Positions 16,551 to 26,034 of a stretch of DNA of 64,000 nt are shown here, one piece after another. The notes under the pieces were generated by a model that worked only from the letters and a program-made list of their open reading frames with translations, was not told where the DNA came from and ran no database searches. Made by a program: the position numbers and the translations under genes. Location: IMG/VR virus record IMGVR_UViG_3300019487_000022, positions 59,807-123,806 of that record; one strand, given 5' to 3'. Source of the stretch: a virus. Numbering within the stretch: the first letter of the stretch is position 1; each line of letters begins with the position of its first letter.

Positions 16551-18527
16551 TTACAACCTTCCTTGTCTGGTTCCTCCATATTTCAGACTTTGTAACTTCG
16601 CTAATTGCTGTCTGTTATAAGGTTGTCCACTTGCAGAACGATACGGAGTTTGACCAGAACCAGGCAATAAATGCAAAACAGTAGATTTGCTCTTTGGTAA
16701 TCTTGTTATATTTGCATCTATTGCCAAATAACATGCCCCCGCTAATGCATCTACTATATCATCTGTTTTACAACCATCTCCGTCTTTTCGAGCGTAAACT
16801 TTAAACCCTTGTCCGTCATATTTACGTTGTAAATTTAGCATCTCTAATCTCAATAGATCATGTAGAGGAATTTTTATTTTTCCGCTTTTAATAAGTTCTT
16901 CTAATTCTCCATAAATATCCATTTTATATCGTCTTAAATATTTTCTATGTTCAGCGGGGAGTCCTGCTTTTCGAAGTTTTTGTATACTAGCTACGCTATT
17001 CCATGAGTCATAAGCTATAAGCCCTAAATGAAAATATTTCTTTAAATTACATACATATTCGTCTACTTCGGAAACCTGAATAGTTTTCTCGTGTGTAGGA
17101 CTCCAATATGCTATGTGATCTACTATTATAACAAAATCTGCTTTTTGAGTTTTAGGGTCTATGAAAACTTCTTTGTGAACAACTACCAAAGCATAATTGT
17201 GAGAATTTGTGGCAGGGTCCAATTGAGCAAAATGCACTCTTCCCGGTAATCCTATACTCTTATTTTTAAGATTATTTTTAAAGCAAGCGTTCACCTGTTC
17301 TTCCAAAAACATGCTTTCGCCAGCCATGCCACTAAATTCTGCGCCGAATTCACACATAAATTCAGTGGCACTCATTTTTCTAAATTCTCTTCTTAATGCA
17401 TCTTGTTTTTGACGTGGATTAACATGCCATGTCGGTAAACGACATCCAAGGGTTCTGTTGTCGTCCCAATGGTTTTTCCAAAGATCCCAAAGTTTCCCCT
17501 CTTTACCTCTTGGAGAAGATATTGATATTACTTTACCATCGTATACATAATTTAATTTTTGCTCGCCAGTTTCTGGGTCAATTACTGGTTTACCCTTTTC
17601 ATCAAAAACCAATTCTTCATGAACATAGCTTGCTGTTGCAGGTTGTAATAAAGAATATATTTTATCACCAGAACCAGCACCCATAGTTCCGACTTTATAA
17701 GATGCCACTTCGTCTAGAATTAAAACAATACAAGATTTACCAACTAGTGTATCGGGATTCGAGTGACCTACTTCGATTTTGATACTTCCCATATCTGCTG
17801 GTTGACCACGAGCTACCAACTCTTTATTATTTTCTATATCTTTTTTAGTAAGCAGATAAATACAATCGGATTGAATACCGCCTGGTAATATCTTGTCTTC
17901 AAAATATTTACTAAAACGCAATTTTTCTCTAATTTCCGAGAATGCGATACCAGCTTGTGGATTGGATGCGGCTATAGTTAAGATAGTTATATCAGCACCT
18001 GGAGCTAATCCATAATAAGCATATGGATCACCGCCGGGTATCTCTAACAGTTTCATTGCTTCATAAAGTGCAATTAAAGAAACGAGATAATCTTTTCCTG
18101 ATCGTCTTCCCCAAACTAAAATTAAATCTCTAAATAAATCCCCGCTTTTATATTTACCAAGTACATCACCATATTCGCAATTGTCTTCTTTCGTTTCTCT
18201 GTATAAACCTAATTTTTTGCATATTTCTATTTCTTCATCTGTTAATGTTAAATGTTCGTTTCCTCTTGAGCCTCTATAAAATGCTTTAAGAATAAGTTTT
18301 TGCACTGGAAAAGGTGGAAAGCCTCTGCTTTGACCATGTTTTTTATTTTTATTACCCAGTCCTAAATATTGATCGTCTTCTATAAATGTTATTATGTCTG
18401 GAATATTTGATATTTCGGCAGTGGGTGTTTTTCCCACCAAATCAACCTGCATCTTGTCTATATATTCTTCAAATGATGAAAGTGGATTTTTATTAGCGGT
18501 TTTTTTATCAGTTTTAGCTTTTGCCAT
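16551..18527 (-). CDS. terL: Terminase large subunit
   Basis: 658 residues. Packaging ATPase and nuclease. Walker A is at residues 140-146 (GRRSGKD, a classic terminase variant), Walker B at 268-273 (VLILDE), and the coupling motif follows at 334-341 (SISSPRGK). The RNase H-like nuclease has D437 in VHFAQLDPATN, D507 in LIAYDSWNS, and D590/D593 in KTDDIVDALAGAC. Length is normal for large-phage terminases. It would translocate DNA into the prohead through the portal encoded 13 kb downstream on the same strand and cut concatemers. No small subunit is recognisable next to it. Confidence 0.95.
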   Translation of the reverse strand: MAKAKTDKKTANKNPLSSFEEYIDKMQVDLVGKTPTAEISNIPDIITFIEDDQYLGLGNKNKKHGQSRGFPPFPVQKLILKAFYRGSRGNEHLTLTDEEIEICKKLGLYRETKEDNCEYGDVLGKYKSGDLFRDLILVWGRRSGKDYLVSLIALYEAMKLLEIPGGDPYAYYGLAPGADITILTIAASNPQAGIAFSEIREKLRFSKYFEDKILPGGIQSDCIYLLTKKDIENNKELVARGQPADMGSIKIEVGHSNPDTLVGKSCIVLILDEVASYKVGTMGAGSGDKIYSLLQPATASYVHEELVFDEKGKPVIDPETGEQKLNYVYDGKVISISSPRGKEGKLWDLWKNHWDDNRTLGCRLPTWHVNPRQKQDALRREFRKMSATEFMCEFGAEFSGMAGESMFLEEQVNACFKNNLKNKSIGLPGRVHFAQLDPATNSHNYALVVVHKEVFIDPKTQKADFVIIVDHIAYWSPTHEKTIQVSEVDEYVCNLKKYFHLGLIAYDSWNSVASIQKLRKAGLPAEHRKYLRRYKMDIYGELEELIKSGKIKIPLHDLLRLEMLNLQRKYDGQGFKVYARKDGDGCKTDDIVDALAGACYLAIDANITRLPKSKSTVLHLLPGSGQTPYRSASGQPYNRQQLAKLQSLKYGGTRQGRL

Positions 18528-18536
18528 ACGTATTTA

Positions 18537-18908
18537 TTAATCCTCTACGTTATCTACAGAAATCGGATAACCACAAGCTTCTGATAGTGCAGCAAAATCT
18601 TCTGAAACACGAATATTTGAAGCCTCTAAAAAAGTATCTACTGTTCCGTAACGATGCTCAATATGCTTCTGTAGATTTTGAACCATTTTGGACATTTGTT
18701 CATTTATCAGCACATGATCTTGCACTATTACTTGATAAGTGTCTTCTATTACACCCATCAGAAGAATCTTGGCAGAATCTGAATCGGAGAGATTATTTGT
18801 ATCAAGATGAATTATCATTTCTTGAATAGAATTTAGTATATTTCTTCCCTGGGATTGAGCATTACCCAGATTGTTAGAAATGAATTTGTAATCGTTTGAA
18901 CTTATCAT
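18537..18908 (-). CDS. Small helical protein upstream of terminase
   Basis: 123 residues from ATG 18906-18908, which overlaps the TGA of the preceding gene as ATGA; an in-frame TTG six bases upstream is less likely. Mostly helical (NSIQEMIIHLDTNNLSDSDS, NEQMSKMVQNLQKHIEHRYG). It ends 10 nt before the terminase start, the position of a small terminase subunit, but there is no visible helix-turn-helix. Function unknown; small terminase is only a positional guess. Confidence 0.7.
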   Translation of the reverse strand: MISSNDYKFISNNLGNAQSQGRNILNSIQEMIIHLDTNNLSDSDSAKILLMGVIEDTYQVIVQDHVLINEQMSKMVQNLQKHIEHRYGTVDTFLEASNIRVSEDFAALSEACGYPISVDNVED

Positions 18909-20692
18909 GTACAAATTATGTCGGATGATTCTCTAAAATCATATATCGTGTTTTGATCTCTTTGCCTGATTCTAAAATAGTATATATCAGATCGTTGTAA
19001 ATATTCTGATGATTTCGCTATGTATTTTATTCTTCTTCCAACAAAATTAGATCCAATTCCTTGAATGTCAAAAGGAACAAAATTATCTTTTTCTTTCTCA
19101 TACATCCAATTAGAGATGTCTTCTATACTTTTCTTTTCTAATATGATATTGGAAAAATTCTCTGTATCAGCGATGTACAATTCAAAATGATAAAAAGCAA
19201 AATCTGTTGATTCATCTTTTAAAATAAATTCAAATTCCCAATACCCTTCGGGCAATAAGTTAGCTTCGATTAGTTTATTATCATCTCTTTGAGCATCAAA
19301 AACTAGCTCGCTCATTTTTATTTCATTAGCTAATAAATATTGCGATACTGATTGATTAACTTGAGTCGGATTATTAGATATTCTCTCTTCTATATGATTT
19401 AATAAAGTATTAACTACGTCATCAAACTGCCCTTGTCTTCGGCTATCATCATTATGATCTACTATATTTTGTGATAATCTTAATAAATCTACTTCTTCTG
19501 AAACATCTGTACTTAAAACTACTTTGTCTCTTACCTCTTCTAACAAATCTGTCTTGCGTAAAGAATAAGCCATAGCCTTAGATACATCTACAAACATTTT
19601 TCTCCAACTCTCTTCTTCAGTTAAAATATCTTCTTCTTCAATTTGTAACTCTGCAGGAAAAGAAACTTTCATTAACGGATCACCAATAAGTGTTAAAGTC
19701 CAATTCCAATAGGGTAAAGAAAAAGTATATGCTTCGCCTAAAGTTCCTCCCCTTAAAAGAGTTGTAAAGAAAGGAGATGGTTGTAATAAACCATCGTACC
19801 CTGGTGAAGACATAGAACCTGCAGTCGCTGCGTAACCATTACGAATATATAATCCACACCATCGTCTATCACTTACTGAACGCAATGTGTAAGCACCATC
19901 ATTATCTCCGTTATAAGCAAAAAATCTAAAAGCATTTGTTGGTTTAAAAAATGATGATGAACCCCGATCTGTAAACCAAGACCAAATAAATGAATCTTCT
20001 TTGACAGAAGGGATAATCGTATCAATATAAGGATCTAAAAATGTTGTAGACCATGTATTTAAATTAAGAAGAGGGAGTATCTTAGATTGAAATTCTAATA
20101 AGAAATTTTGGTATTCTAATGATCCCCTGCCTTGCCTGTCTGAATAAGCATCTAAATAAAAAGTCCCATTAACAAACAATTGCTTCTTTATAGTATCTGA
20201 TAAATTGACTAAATTTAACCCATTATCTAAATTTATTCCATCTATTCGTGAAACTATAAGAGCAGATACCTTATCATCTTCGTCGAATAACTTGAAATCT
20301 TTACGATCAAATAACTTATTTCTCGTTTTCTTATCAAAATTATGATGTATTCTAGCTATTCTTGATGTTGAAGATATGATATTATCTTCGTGAATAAATC
20401 CTGCAGGTATATTAAACCCAAGAACCACACACCATACAGAAAGACCGTAATTCTCTAAGTCTATAATAGCATTGAGGATAGGATTTAGTACTTGGGTATT
20501 GAATGCATCTTCATCAGATAATATCTCTGTGGAGCTACATGAAATGGGTATTTTTTGCCCTGTAGGGACATTAACAGAAACATTTGTGGAATCATCAAGA
20601 TCATGAAGGGCTACGTAAGCATCAGCAATAGCTTCGCTTGCATTATCTCCAGACCTATAAACTATTATTGTGTTTGCAGGGGAAACTGACAT
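18905..20692 (-). CDS. TIGR03790-like protein (gingipain/caspase-like fold family)
   Basis: 595 residues. Residues 1-350 resemble the TIGR03790 family of bacterial proteins common in Planctomycetes: an N-terminal NTIIVYRSGDNASEAIADAY, then ALIVSRIDGINLDNGLNLV, and the hallmark end GYAATAGSMSSPGY ... FFTTLLRGGTLGEAYTFS ... LTLIGDPLMK. The fold is related to C25/caspase peptidases, but I cannot identify a convincing catalytic His/Cys pair. Residues 350-595 are a separate helical and beta region (QVNQSVSQYLLANEIKMSEL). The ATG is partly inside a 20-bp hairpin. First gene of the packaging module, so it may be a virion protein; finding this family in a phage is unusual. Confidence 0.65.
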   Translation of the reverse strand: MSVSPANTIIVYRSGDNASEAIADAYVALHDLDDSTNVSVNVPTGQKIPISCSSTEILSDEDAFNTQVLNPILNAIIDLENYGLSVWCVVLGFNIPAGFIHEDNIISSTSRIARIHHNFDKKTRNKLFDRKDFKLFDEDDKVSALIVSRIDGINLDNGLNLVNLSDTIKKQLFVNGTFYLDAYSDRQGRGSLEYQNFLLEFQSKILPLLNLNTWSTTFLDPYIDTIIPSVKEDSFIWSWFTDRGSSSFFKPTNAFRFFAYNGDNDGAYTLRSVSDRRWCGLYIRNGYAATAGSMSSPGYDGLLQPSPFFTTLLRGGTLGEAYTFSLPYWNWTLTLIGDPLMKVSFPAELQIEEEDILTEEESWRKMFVDVSKAMAYSLRKTDLLEEVRDKVVLSTDVSEEVDLLRLSQNIVDHNDDSRRQGQFDDVVNTLLNHIEERISNNPTQVNQSVSQYLLANEIKMSELVFDAQRDDNKLIEANLLPEGYWEFEFILKDESTDFAFYHFELYIADTENFSNIILEKKSIEDISNWMYEKEKDNFVPFDIQGIGSNFVGRRIKYIAKSSEYLQRSDIYYFRIRQRDQNTIYDFRESSDIICT

Positions 20693-20743
20693 AACTTATT
20701 AGCAATCGTAATATTACACATAGTACGATTACTAATAAGTTAT
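20691..20743 (-). promoter_or_regulatory. 20-bp hairpin embedding the start codon of the TIGR03790-like gene
   Basis: Arms 20691-20710 and 20724-20743 pair over 20 bp in the minus transcript with a single G-U pair; on the plus strand the same position is an A-C mismatch, so the RNA structure is selected on the minus strand. The loop is 13 nt. The AU of the downstream AUG (20690-20692) is inside the stem and no Shine-Dalgarno lies outside it. No U-run follows, so it is not an ordinary terminator. Confidence 0.65.
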
Positions 20744-20753
20744 GCTATTCCCT

Positions 20754-21254
20754 TTACTTTCCAGTAGATCCAAACCCGCCTGTTGCTCTTTCCGTTGAAC
20801 TTAGTTCAGCAACTTCTTCAATATAAGGAGTGATTGTTTTTCTTATAACAAGTTGCGCTATCTTATCACCTTGTTTATAAAAAATAGAATAAGGGTTATT
20901 AATAGTTACGAGTTCTGTGCTTTTTCCTGTGTCGATTTTATATGAACGTGGAATATATTTAAATCGGACTAACAATTCTCCACGATATCCATTATCAACT
21001 AATCCAATACTATTAGCCAGTATTAAGTCCGTTTTTGTAATACTGCTACGTGGGAATATTTCACTGTGATATCCTGGAGGTAATTCTATTGCCAGTCCAG
21101 TTTTATATTCAATGTAGGTTCTTTCATAATTCCAAGTACCATTGTCAATTGCTATTAAATCTAATCCGGCATCACCTGAATGAGCTTGTGATGGAATAAT
21201 AGCTTGTGGAGTTAATTTTTGTATTTTTAGCGTTAATGGTTGATCGTTTTGCAT
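20754..21254 (-). CDS. dut: dUTP diphosphatase (trimeric dUTPase)
   Basis: 166 residues, normal length. Converts dUTP to dUMP and PPi. Motif I AHSGDAGLDLIA, motif II PRSSITK, motif III NSIGLVDNGYRGEL, motif IV YKQGDKIAQLVI and motif V ERATGGFGSTG are all present in order. There is a small insertion between motifs III and IV (KIDTGKSTELVTINN). Belongs with the ribonucleotide reductase encoded just upstream as a dNTP-supply pair. Confidence 0.95.
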   Translation of the reverse strand: MQNDQPLTLKIQKLTPQAIIPSQAHSGDAGLDLIAIDNGTWNYERTYIEYKTGLAIELPPGYHSEIFPRSSITKTDLILANSIGLVDNGYRGELLVRFKYIPRSYKIDTGKSTELVTINNPYSIFYKQGDKIAQLVIRKTITPYIEEVAELSSTERATGGFGSTGK

Positions 21255-21301
21255 AGTGGTAATAAAAGGTATTTTAATTAATCCTTATAAAGAAATATGT
21301 T

Positions 21302-21538
21302 ATGAATTGGTTTAAACGTAATATAAAATCTCAAATATTTGAAAATCCAATTTATCTCAGTGAGCTTGAAAAAGAATACAACGAGACAAAAGGTATTTAT
21401 TCACGTTTATCCAGACAATATAAATATACTAAAGATTCTTCACTTTTCTACTATCTCAATGATTTAAAACGCAAATTAAATCAATTGCAATTAAGTTTAA
21501 CCATGCTTAATAAACCAACAGAAAAACAATTAGATTAA
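21302..21538 (+). CDS. Small coiled-coil protein with MNWF N-terminus
   Basis: 78 residues on the plus strand between two minus-strand genes; its end overlaps the ribonucleotide reductase stop by 4 nt (convergent). Begins MNWFKRNIKSQIF, the same MNWFxRN start seen at 32865 and 45201. The rest is a helix-rich segment (YLSELEKEYNETKGIYSRLS, YLNDLKRKLNQLQLSLTML). No family recognised. Confidence 0.65.
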   Translation: MNWFKRNIKSQIFENPIYLSELEKEYNETKGIYSRLSRQYKYTKDSSLFYYLNDLKRKLNQLQLSLTMLNKPTEKQLD

Positions 21539-24231
21539 GAGCATTTCGTCCATTGACAAATAGAGCATTTTACGCATCCTTCTTGTCTTACTAAATTTCC
21601 ACCACATTCAGCACAAGATTCTCCAGCTACTTTAGATCCGTCTGGAATATACTTCTTTAATGCTCTGCTCATTGCCTTAGCAAAGCCTTGCATATCACCA
21701 CGTACTTTTTCAAGTTGGTGAGTTACAAAATTTATATCTGTCCCATGACGCAGCGCAGTGGATGCTAATCGGGTAACAGCTTCTTCTTCGTCTGAGATAT
21801 ATTCTGCGATGTTTTTTACTTCACTGCCATCATCTAATTTAGCTAAATAATGACCACGAGATTGTTTTGTAATTTCACCTGTTTTTACTCCACGCTCTAT
21901 AAATCCATTTGCTCCAGCAAAAACCTCATAAGGTTCCCCTTTGTATTTGCCTACCATTACGAAATAATCTGTTCCTTTAACCTTTATATGATGGACATCA
22001 CAAGGTAAACTTGATGGACGACGTACAGGTTGAGTTTTTGCTATAACATCTTTCTTTTCTTGTTCACGTACTAACACTCCAGACCTGCAACCGTCTCTGT
22101 AAACAGTGATACCTTTACATCCTGCTTTCCAAGCAGTTTCATAAATTTCTTTAACTTTCTCAACTGTAACGTCATTTGGAAGATTTACAGTGCTGGAAAT
22201 AGAATGGTCCACATGTTTTTGGGCTGCTGCCTGTAAACGAACACGCAATGTCCAGTCAAGATCGTTAGCACAATTTTCAAACCAAGGAGATTTTTTATAA
22301 TCTGTTTCTCCTGTAACTTGCATCCAATCTTTTAATGCACTACATCTAACTTCAAAGTGCATCCAATGATCTCCATTACCATCAACGGAATCAGACCTGA
22401 AATTCTGATCTCCTGGGTTGCCTTTCTTCTTTCGTGTATATGGCGTAATGTCAAACTCTGGTTCTATACCGGAAGAAGTGCCATAAAACGAGAGTAATTT
22501 AGCTAAATTGGACATTGTACCAACAGGAGCAGTAGTTAATAATGCTATATTTCTGCGACCATATTTCTTCATTTCAGACCAAAGTTCATGTCCGTTAATA
22601 ATCGTTATTGTTTGTCCCTTTTCATCTTCTAAAGAAGTATGTTTACCATATACATCATTGAGTACCAAGGCTTCATTTTTAATACGTAATAAATATGGGT
22701 TATCTTTTTCCAATTCATGATCCCATACTGGGAAAGCACCTAATTCTTTTGCCATATCAATAGAAGATTGATAACAAGCGAATTTAAGGGTTTGATAAAT
22801 TCTGTCAGTCATGTTTATACCATCTTTTGTTCCATAACCGACATTGCATGCTGCGATAGTATCTCCCAGGGCTGTTATTCCTGTACCTGTTCTTCTCCCG
22901 CTGCGACAAGCTTCAAGAACATTATTCCAAAGATTCAATTCTCGGAATTTAACATCATCTGGTTCAGGATCTGATTTTACTTTTTGAATAATTTTGAGAA
23001 TACATTCTTCTTCAAGATCAACCAAATCATCCATTAAACGTTGAGCGATTTGGGCTGTCTCATAAAATTCTTTATAATCAAAATAAGCATCTTTTGTGTA
23101 GGGATTTTTAACAAAGCCGAATAGATTTAAAACGAGCAACCTACACGAGTCATAAGCGCTGAGAGGAATTTCTCCGCAAGGATTAGTTGATAAGGTTTGG
23201 AAGCCAAAATCTTTGTAGCAATCAGCTACGGATTCTTTAATAATATTATCCCAAAATAGTACGCCAGGTTCTGCGGTTTGCCATGCACTATAAATAATCT
23301 TATCCCACACTTTGCGAGCGTCTACCATTTTACTAATAGATGGTGGGGAATTTGGATTCTTTTCTATTGGCCAACGTTGTTCATATTTTTCTCCTGTAAC
23401 AACAGCATTTAAAAACTCATCTGTTAAACGAAGAGATATATTTGCACCTGTAACTTTTGTTCTATCATATTTAACAGTTGCAAAATCTGGTTTCTTGGGA
23501 TTATAATTAACAGAAGAAATGTCAAAATTTCCAATATCTTTGTCTCTAATTTGAGTTACAAATACTTCACCGTCAGTTTCAGGATCCCATAAAATAACAG
23601 ATTCTGGATGATGAATAGATTGAGTCATCATTTCAGCACCACGGCGTCCATTTTGTCCAACTTCACGAATAGAATTAGAATAACGTGACATAAAAGGAAT
23701 AGTGCCTGTAGATGTACGGGCAGCATTTCTAGTGGGTGCGTTGGCAGGGCGTAAGTTAGCAATATCTGTACCTACCCCTCCACGACGTTTGCTTATTTGA
23801 ACCAGCTCTTCATCGGTTTTACAAATACCAGCATAACTATCCAACGGGGAAGGCAATACAAAGCAATTACTTAAACTAACTACTTGGTAAGGATTTCCAA
23901 TGCCGCTCATAGGAGAGCCTTGTGGGATAATTTTACTAAAATGATCTAAATATGAAAAGATTTGCTTTGCTGTAAGCGGCTTTTTAAATTTCTTCGCTTC
24001 AATTCTTGCGAATTCATTTGCAATACGCCAGTGGCTGTCTTCTGGAGTCTTCTCTACAATTTCATCCTTTTCATTTCTTAAAGCATATTTATCTAAAAAT
24101 ATGCGAGCAGCCATTTCATTATCATTAAAATATTTAATGGATGCTTCTAAGGCTTCGTTATAGGTGTAAGTTGTTTTTTCGTTTTTTTTATTATCTTTAG
24201 ATATGTTCTTATCATTACCATCAACTGTCAT
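21535..24231 (-). CDS. nrdJ: Adenosylcobalamin-dependent (class II) ribonucleoside reductase
   Basis: 898 residues. Reduces ribonucleotides to deoxyribonucleotides using coenzyme B12. N-terminal region YTYNEALEASIKYFNDNEMA, substrate-binding SNCFVLPSPLDSYAG (first redox Cys), active-site loop NPCGEIPLSAY (radical Cys), TSTGTIPFMSRYSNSI, then a TSCPD-like domain (PCDVHHIKVKGTDYFVMVG). It ends in a C-terminal Cys-rich ribbon (CAECGGNLV, CVKCSICQWTKCS) that likely carries the reducing pair. Full length for NrdJ. It implies cobalamin is available in the host. A structured 195-nt leader precedes it. Confidence 0.95.
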   Translation of the reverse strand: MTVDGNDKNISKDNKKNEKTTYTYNEALEASIKYFNDNEMAARIFLDKYALRNEKDEIVEKTPEDSHWRIANEFARIEAKKFKKPLTAKQIFSYLDHFSKIIPQGSPMSGIGNPYQVVSLSNCFVLPSPLDSYAGICKTDEELVQISKRRGGVGTDIANLRPANAPTRNAARTSTGTIPFMSRYSNSIREVGQNGRRGAEMMTQSIHHPESVILWDPETDGEVFVTQIRDKDIGNFDISSVNYNPKKPDFATVKYDRTKVTGANISLRLTDEFLNAVVTGEKYEQRWPIEKNPNSPPSISKMVDARKVWDKIIYSAWQTAEPGVLFWDNIIKESVADCYKDFGFQTLSTNPCGEIPLSAYDSCRLLVLNLFGFVKNPYTKDAYFDYKEFYETAQIAQRLMDDLVDLEEECILKIIQKVKSDPEPDDVKFRELNLWNNVLEACRSGRRTGTGITALGDTIAACNVGYGTKDGINMTDRIYQTLKFACYQSSIDMAKELGAFPVWDHELEKDNPYLLRIKNEALVLNDVYGKHTSLEDEKGQTITIINGHELWSEMKKYGRRNIALLTTAPVGTMSNLAKLLSFYGTSSGIEPEFDITPYTRKKKGNPGDQNFRSDSVDGNGDHWMHFEVRCSALKDWMQVTGETDYKKSPWFENCANDLDWTLRVRLQAAAQKHVDHSISSTVNLPNDVTVEKVKEIYETAWKAGCKGITVYRDGCRSGVLVREQEKKDVIAKTQPVRRPSSLPCDVHHIKVKGTDYFVMVGKYKGEPYEVFAGANGFIERGVKTGEITKQSRGHYLAKLDDGSEVKNIAEYISDEEEAVTRLASTALRHGTDINFVTHQLEKVRGDMQGFAKAMSRALKKYIPDGSKVAGESCAECGGNLVRQEGCVKCSICQWTKCS

Positions 24232-24426
24232 TTTTTCTCCGCTATCTTATCTCTAATTTACAAAGTATATCCATCATGTTTGGCAAAGTTCTCTTTTCCT
24301 TTCCTTCTAATGAGTGAGGAATTTTTTTGCCAATTGCTGCAAGTCTGCTTTCGTATGATAGTTGCAGCAAAAAATATATCGAGAAAATTTATGATATGAA
24401 TTTTAACTTCACAATTCAATATGAAG
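24232..24426 (-). promoter_or_regulatory. Structured 5' leader of nrdJ (no gene)
   Basis: 195 nt with no credible ORF. In the minus transcript there are two successive hairpins: arms TTGCTGCAA/TTGCAGCAA (24334-24342 with 24362-24370, 19-nt loop), then TTGGCAAA/TTTGCCAA enclosing a purine-rich loop. A third inverted repeat, TAACTTCA/TGAAGTTA, marks the end of the upstream gene. I see no cobalamin-riboswitch B12 box. Could be a regulatory leader; an nrdJ RNA motif has been reported upstream of nrdJ genes and should be compared. Confidence 0.4.
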
Positions 24427-25119
24427 TTATTCAGTTTCTACATGCAGGCGGGCTAAGAAACTATCTCGATTATGAGGGCGATCAAAAGGAATTTCTTTTA
24501 CCACATCATTCAAATCACGGCGTTCTTCAAAAACATTGTTATTTGAGCAATTAATTATTTTTCTACCACTTGGGCATTTTTTCATCCATGTTAAACCTTT
24601 TTTACAATTAACCAATGTATGAGGCTTATGAGAGGGGTTTTTACCATAAAAATTAGTTTTACCATTATAATAACAACAATCCATACCTAATAGTATAATA
24701 GGATTACATCCTAATATATAGGCAAGTTGAAATGCTACCGGACCTGTCGCTCCCCTGCCAAATAATATAGATGGAGTTTCTGGTAACTCAAAATTACCAG
24801 TTGTTAATTTAAAATGATAAAATCTACCTTTTGGATCTGAAATATCTCTACAAAATTTAACTGCTTTTAGTCTAGATATTTCTGTACGATGATTCCACCA
24901 TAACTCGGAATCTTGCCACATTAATATTGTGGGATCAATCTTTAGAAATGCTCTATTAATGCCTATTGTAAAATGATTTTTTAGACAACTTAAATCTAGG
25001 TTATCTAAAGAAGGTCCATTACCAATAAGAAACGCTGGCACCCCTGTTAAACAGTTGTGCCAGCGTTTGATATCACCACGTTGTCCTACTTTATAACTCC
25101 GAATCCTTTTTCTGATCAT
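24427..25119 (-). CDS. MptE-like / DUF115-type Rossmann protein
   Basis: 230 residues. FLIGNGPSLDNLDLSC at the N-terminus, IGINRAFLKIDPTILMWQDS, and LFGRGATGPVAFQLAYILGC followed by PIILLGMDCCYYNGK give the pattern of the DUF115/6-hydroxymethylpterin-diphosphokinase MptE-like proteins common in phages and glycan loci. These have a nucleotide-sugar or nucleotide-binding Rossmann-type fold, and phage members may modify surface glycans. Exact substrate unknown. Confidence 0.7.
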   Translation of the reverse strand: MIRKRIRSYKVGQRGDIKRWHNCLTGVPAFLIGNGPSLDNLDLSCLKNHFTIGINRAFLKIDPTILMWQDSELWWNHRTEISRLKAVKFCRDISDPKGRFYHFKLTTGNFELPETPSILFGRGATGPVAFQLAYILGCNPIILLGMDCCYYNGKTNFYGKNPSHKPHTLVNCKKGLTWMKKCPSGRKIINCSNNNVFEERRDLNDVVKEIPFDRPHNRDSFLARLHVETE

Positions 25120-25179
25120 ACATATGTTCTCATTGTACTTGGGTATTCAGAATTCTTAATTCTAAAATCCCAAATAGTA

Positions 25180-25797
25180 TTATACTTCAAACTTATGCAT
25201 ATCAGCATTAAAAGTTTTCTGGATGTCAGTTAAGTATGGCAACCAATCAGAACAAATTGCTTCTCCGCTGTATAAAACAGAATACAATGGAGACCACTTT
25301 GGTTCTCTTGGCGTTAAAAGCAAGCGTAAGCCAGCTTCTTCAGGGGTTTTATCCCCCTTGCGTTTGTTAATATTTGGACAACAAGTAACTAAGTTATCCC
25401 AACTATCTTTTCCACCTCTTGATGTTGGAATAACGTGATCTTTAGTTGCCTCAGACAACGAAAGCATACGTCCCGTATATTGGCATCGCTTTCCATCTCT
25501 CAACCAGATATTTTTCATATTCTGTTTGACAGAATATGCTGGAATCTTGTTGTAATTAGATAAGACTGCCATTGTTGGAACGCGAACTTTCAAATGCTTT
25601 GTTGCAATACAAGGCATATTCTCATAAACTGGTAGTTCTAACCAACCTTCCCAATCATATAAGATAGATGTTTCGGCATCTAAAATAGAGCATAAGCCTT
25701 TAGAAAGCGCAGTTAAAGTCTTGCGTACATTGCTGACGCGAATTGGACGCCAAGACTTGTTTAAAACTAAAACTGAGTTAGATAAAGCACTTTTCAT
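25180..25797 (-). CDS. HNH endonuclease (McrA/HNH_5 type)
   Basis: 205 residues. N-terminal SVLVLNKSWRPIRVSNVRKT is typical of the HNH_5 proteins. The HNH core is ATKDHVIPTSRGGKDSWDNL followed by VTCCPNINKRKGDKTPEEAG, with the DH and N/H metal ligands present. Fully intact. Phage HNH proteins serve as homing enzymes or assist packaging; here it stands alone near nrdJ, so a homing or host-DNA role is possible. Confidence 0.85.
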   Translation of the reverse strand: MKSALSNSVLVLNKSWRPIRVSNVRKTLTALSKGLCSILDAETSILYDWEGWLELPVYENMPCIATKHLKVRVPTMAVLSNYNKIPAYSVKQNMKNIWLRDGKRCQYTGRMLSLSEATKDHVIPTSRGGKDSWDNLVTCCPNINKRKGDKTPEEAGLRLLLTPREPKWSPLYSVLYSGEAICSDWLPYLTDIQKTFNADMHKFEV

Positions 25798-25839
25798 ATC
25801 ATCCCTTACTCTGAAGAATTGTCTCTTTAATTCTGAACT

Positions 25840-26031
25840 TTAAGTTCTGAAAATTAGATCTTCAGGTTCTAATTCAATTGCCATTACTTTAGCAATTTTT
25901 ATTGTTTTTACCATTCTAGCCGCAGAAAGTTTATTAGATGGTTTGTATGCATCTAATAATAGCTTTGCGCGTTCTAAACATGGTGTTTGATAATACCTCA
26001 CCTTTAACAAAGACAATGGTTGATATTTCAT
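25840..26031 (-). CDS. Small basic protein, unknown
   Basis: 63 residues. Helical and basic (CLERAKLLLDAYKPSNKLSA, MVKTIKIAKVMAIELEPED). Ends next to the HNH gene and starts 3 nt after the macro gene stops, so it is probably cotranscribed with them. No family recognised. Confidence 0.55.
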   Translation of the reverse strand: MKYQPLSLLKVRYYQTPCLERAKLLLDAYKPSNKLSAARMVKTIKIAKVMAIELEPEDLIFRT

Positions 26032-26034
26032 AAA

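Noticed and set aside
24232-24426. Cobalamin riboswitch ahead of nrdJ
   Set aside because: No B12-box-like sequence is visible; kept only as an unassigned structured leader.
24327-24554. Plus-strand 75-residue ORF over the nrdJ leader
   Set aside because: Overlaps the MptE-like gene antisense, has no ribosome site and its first part is the hairpin region.
25180-25797. Group I intron or intein linked to the HNH gene
   Set aside because: Neighbouring genes are uninterrupted and no splice junction motifs are visible.
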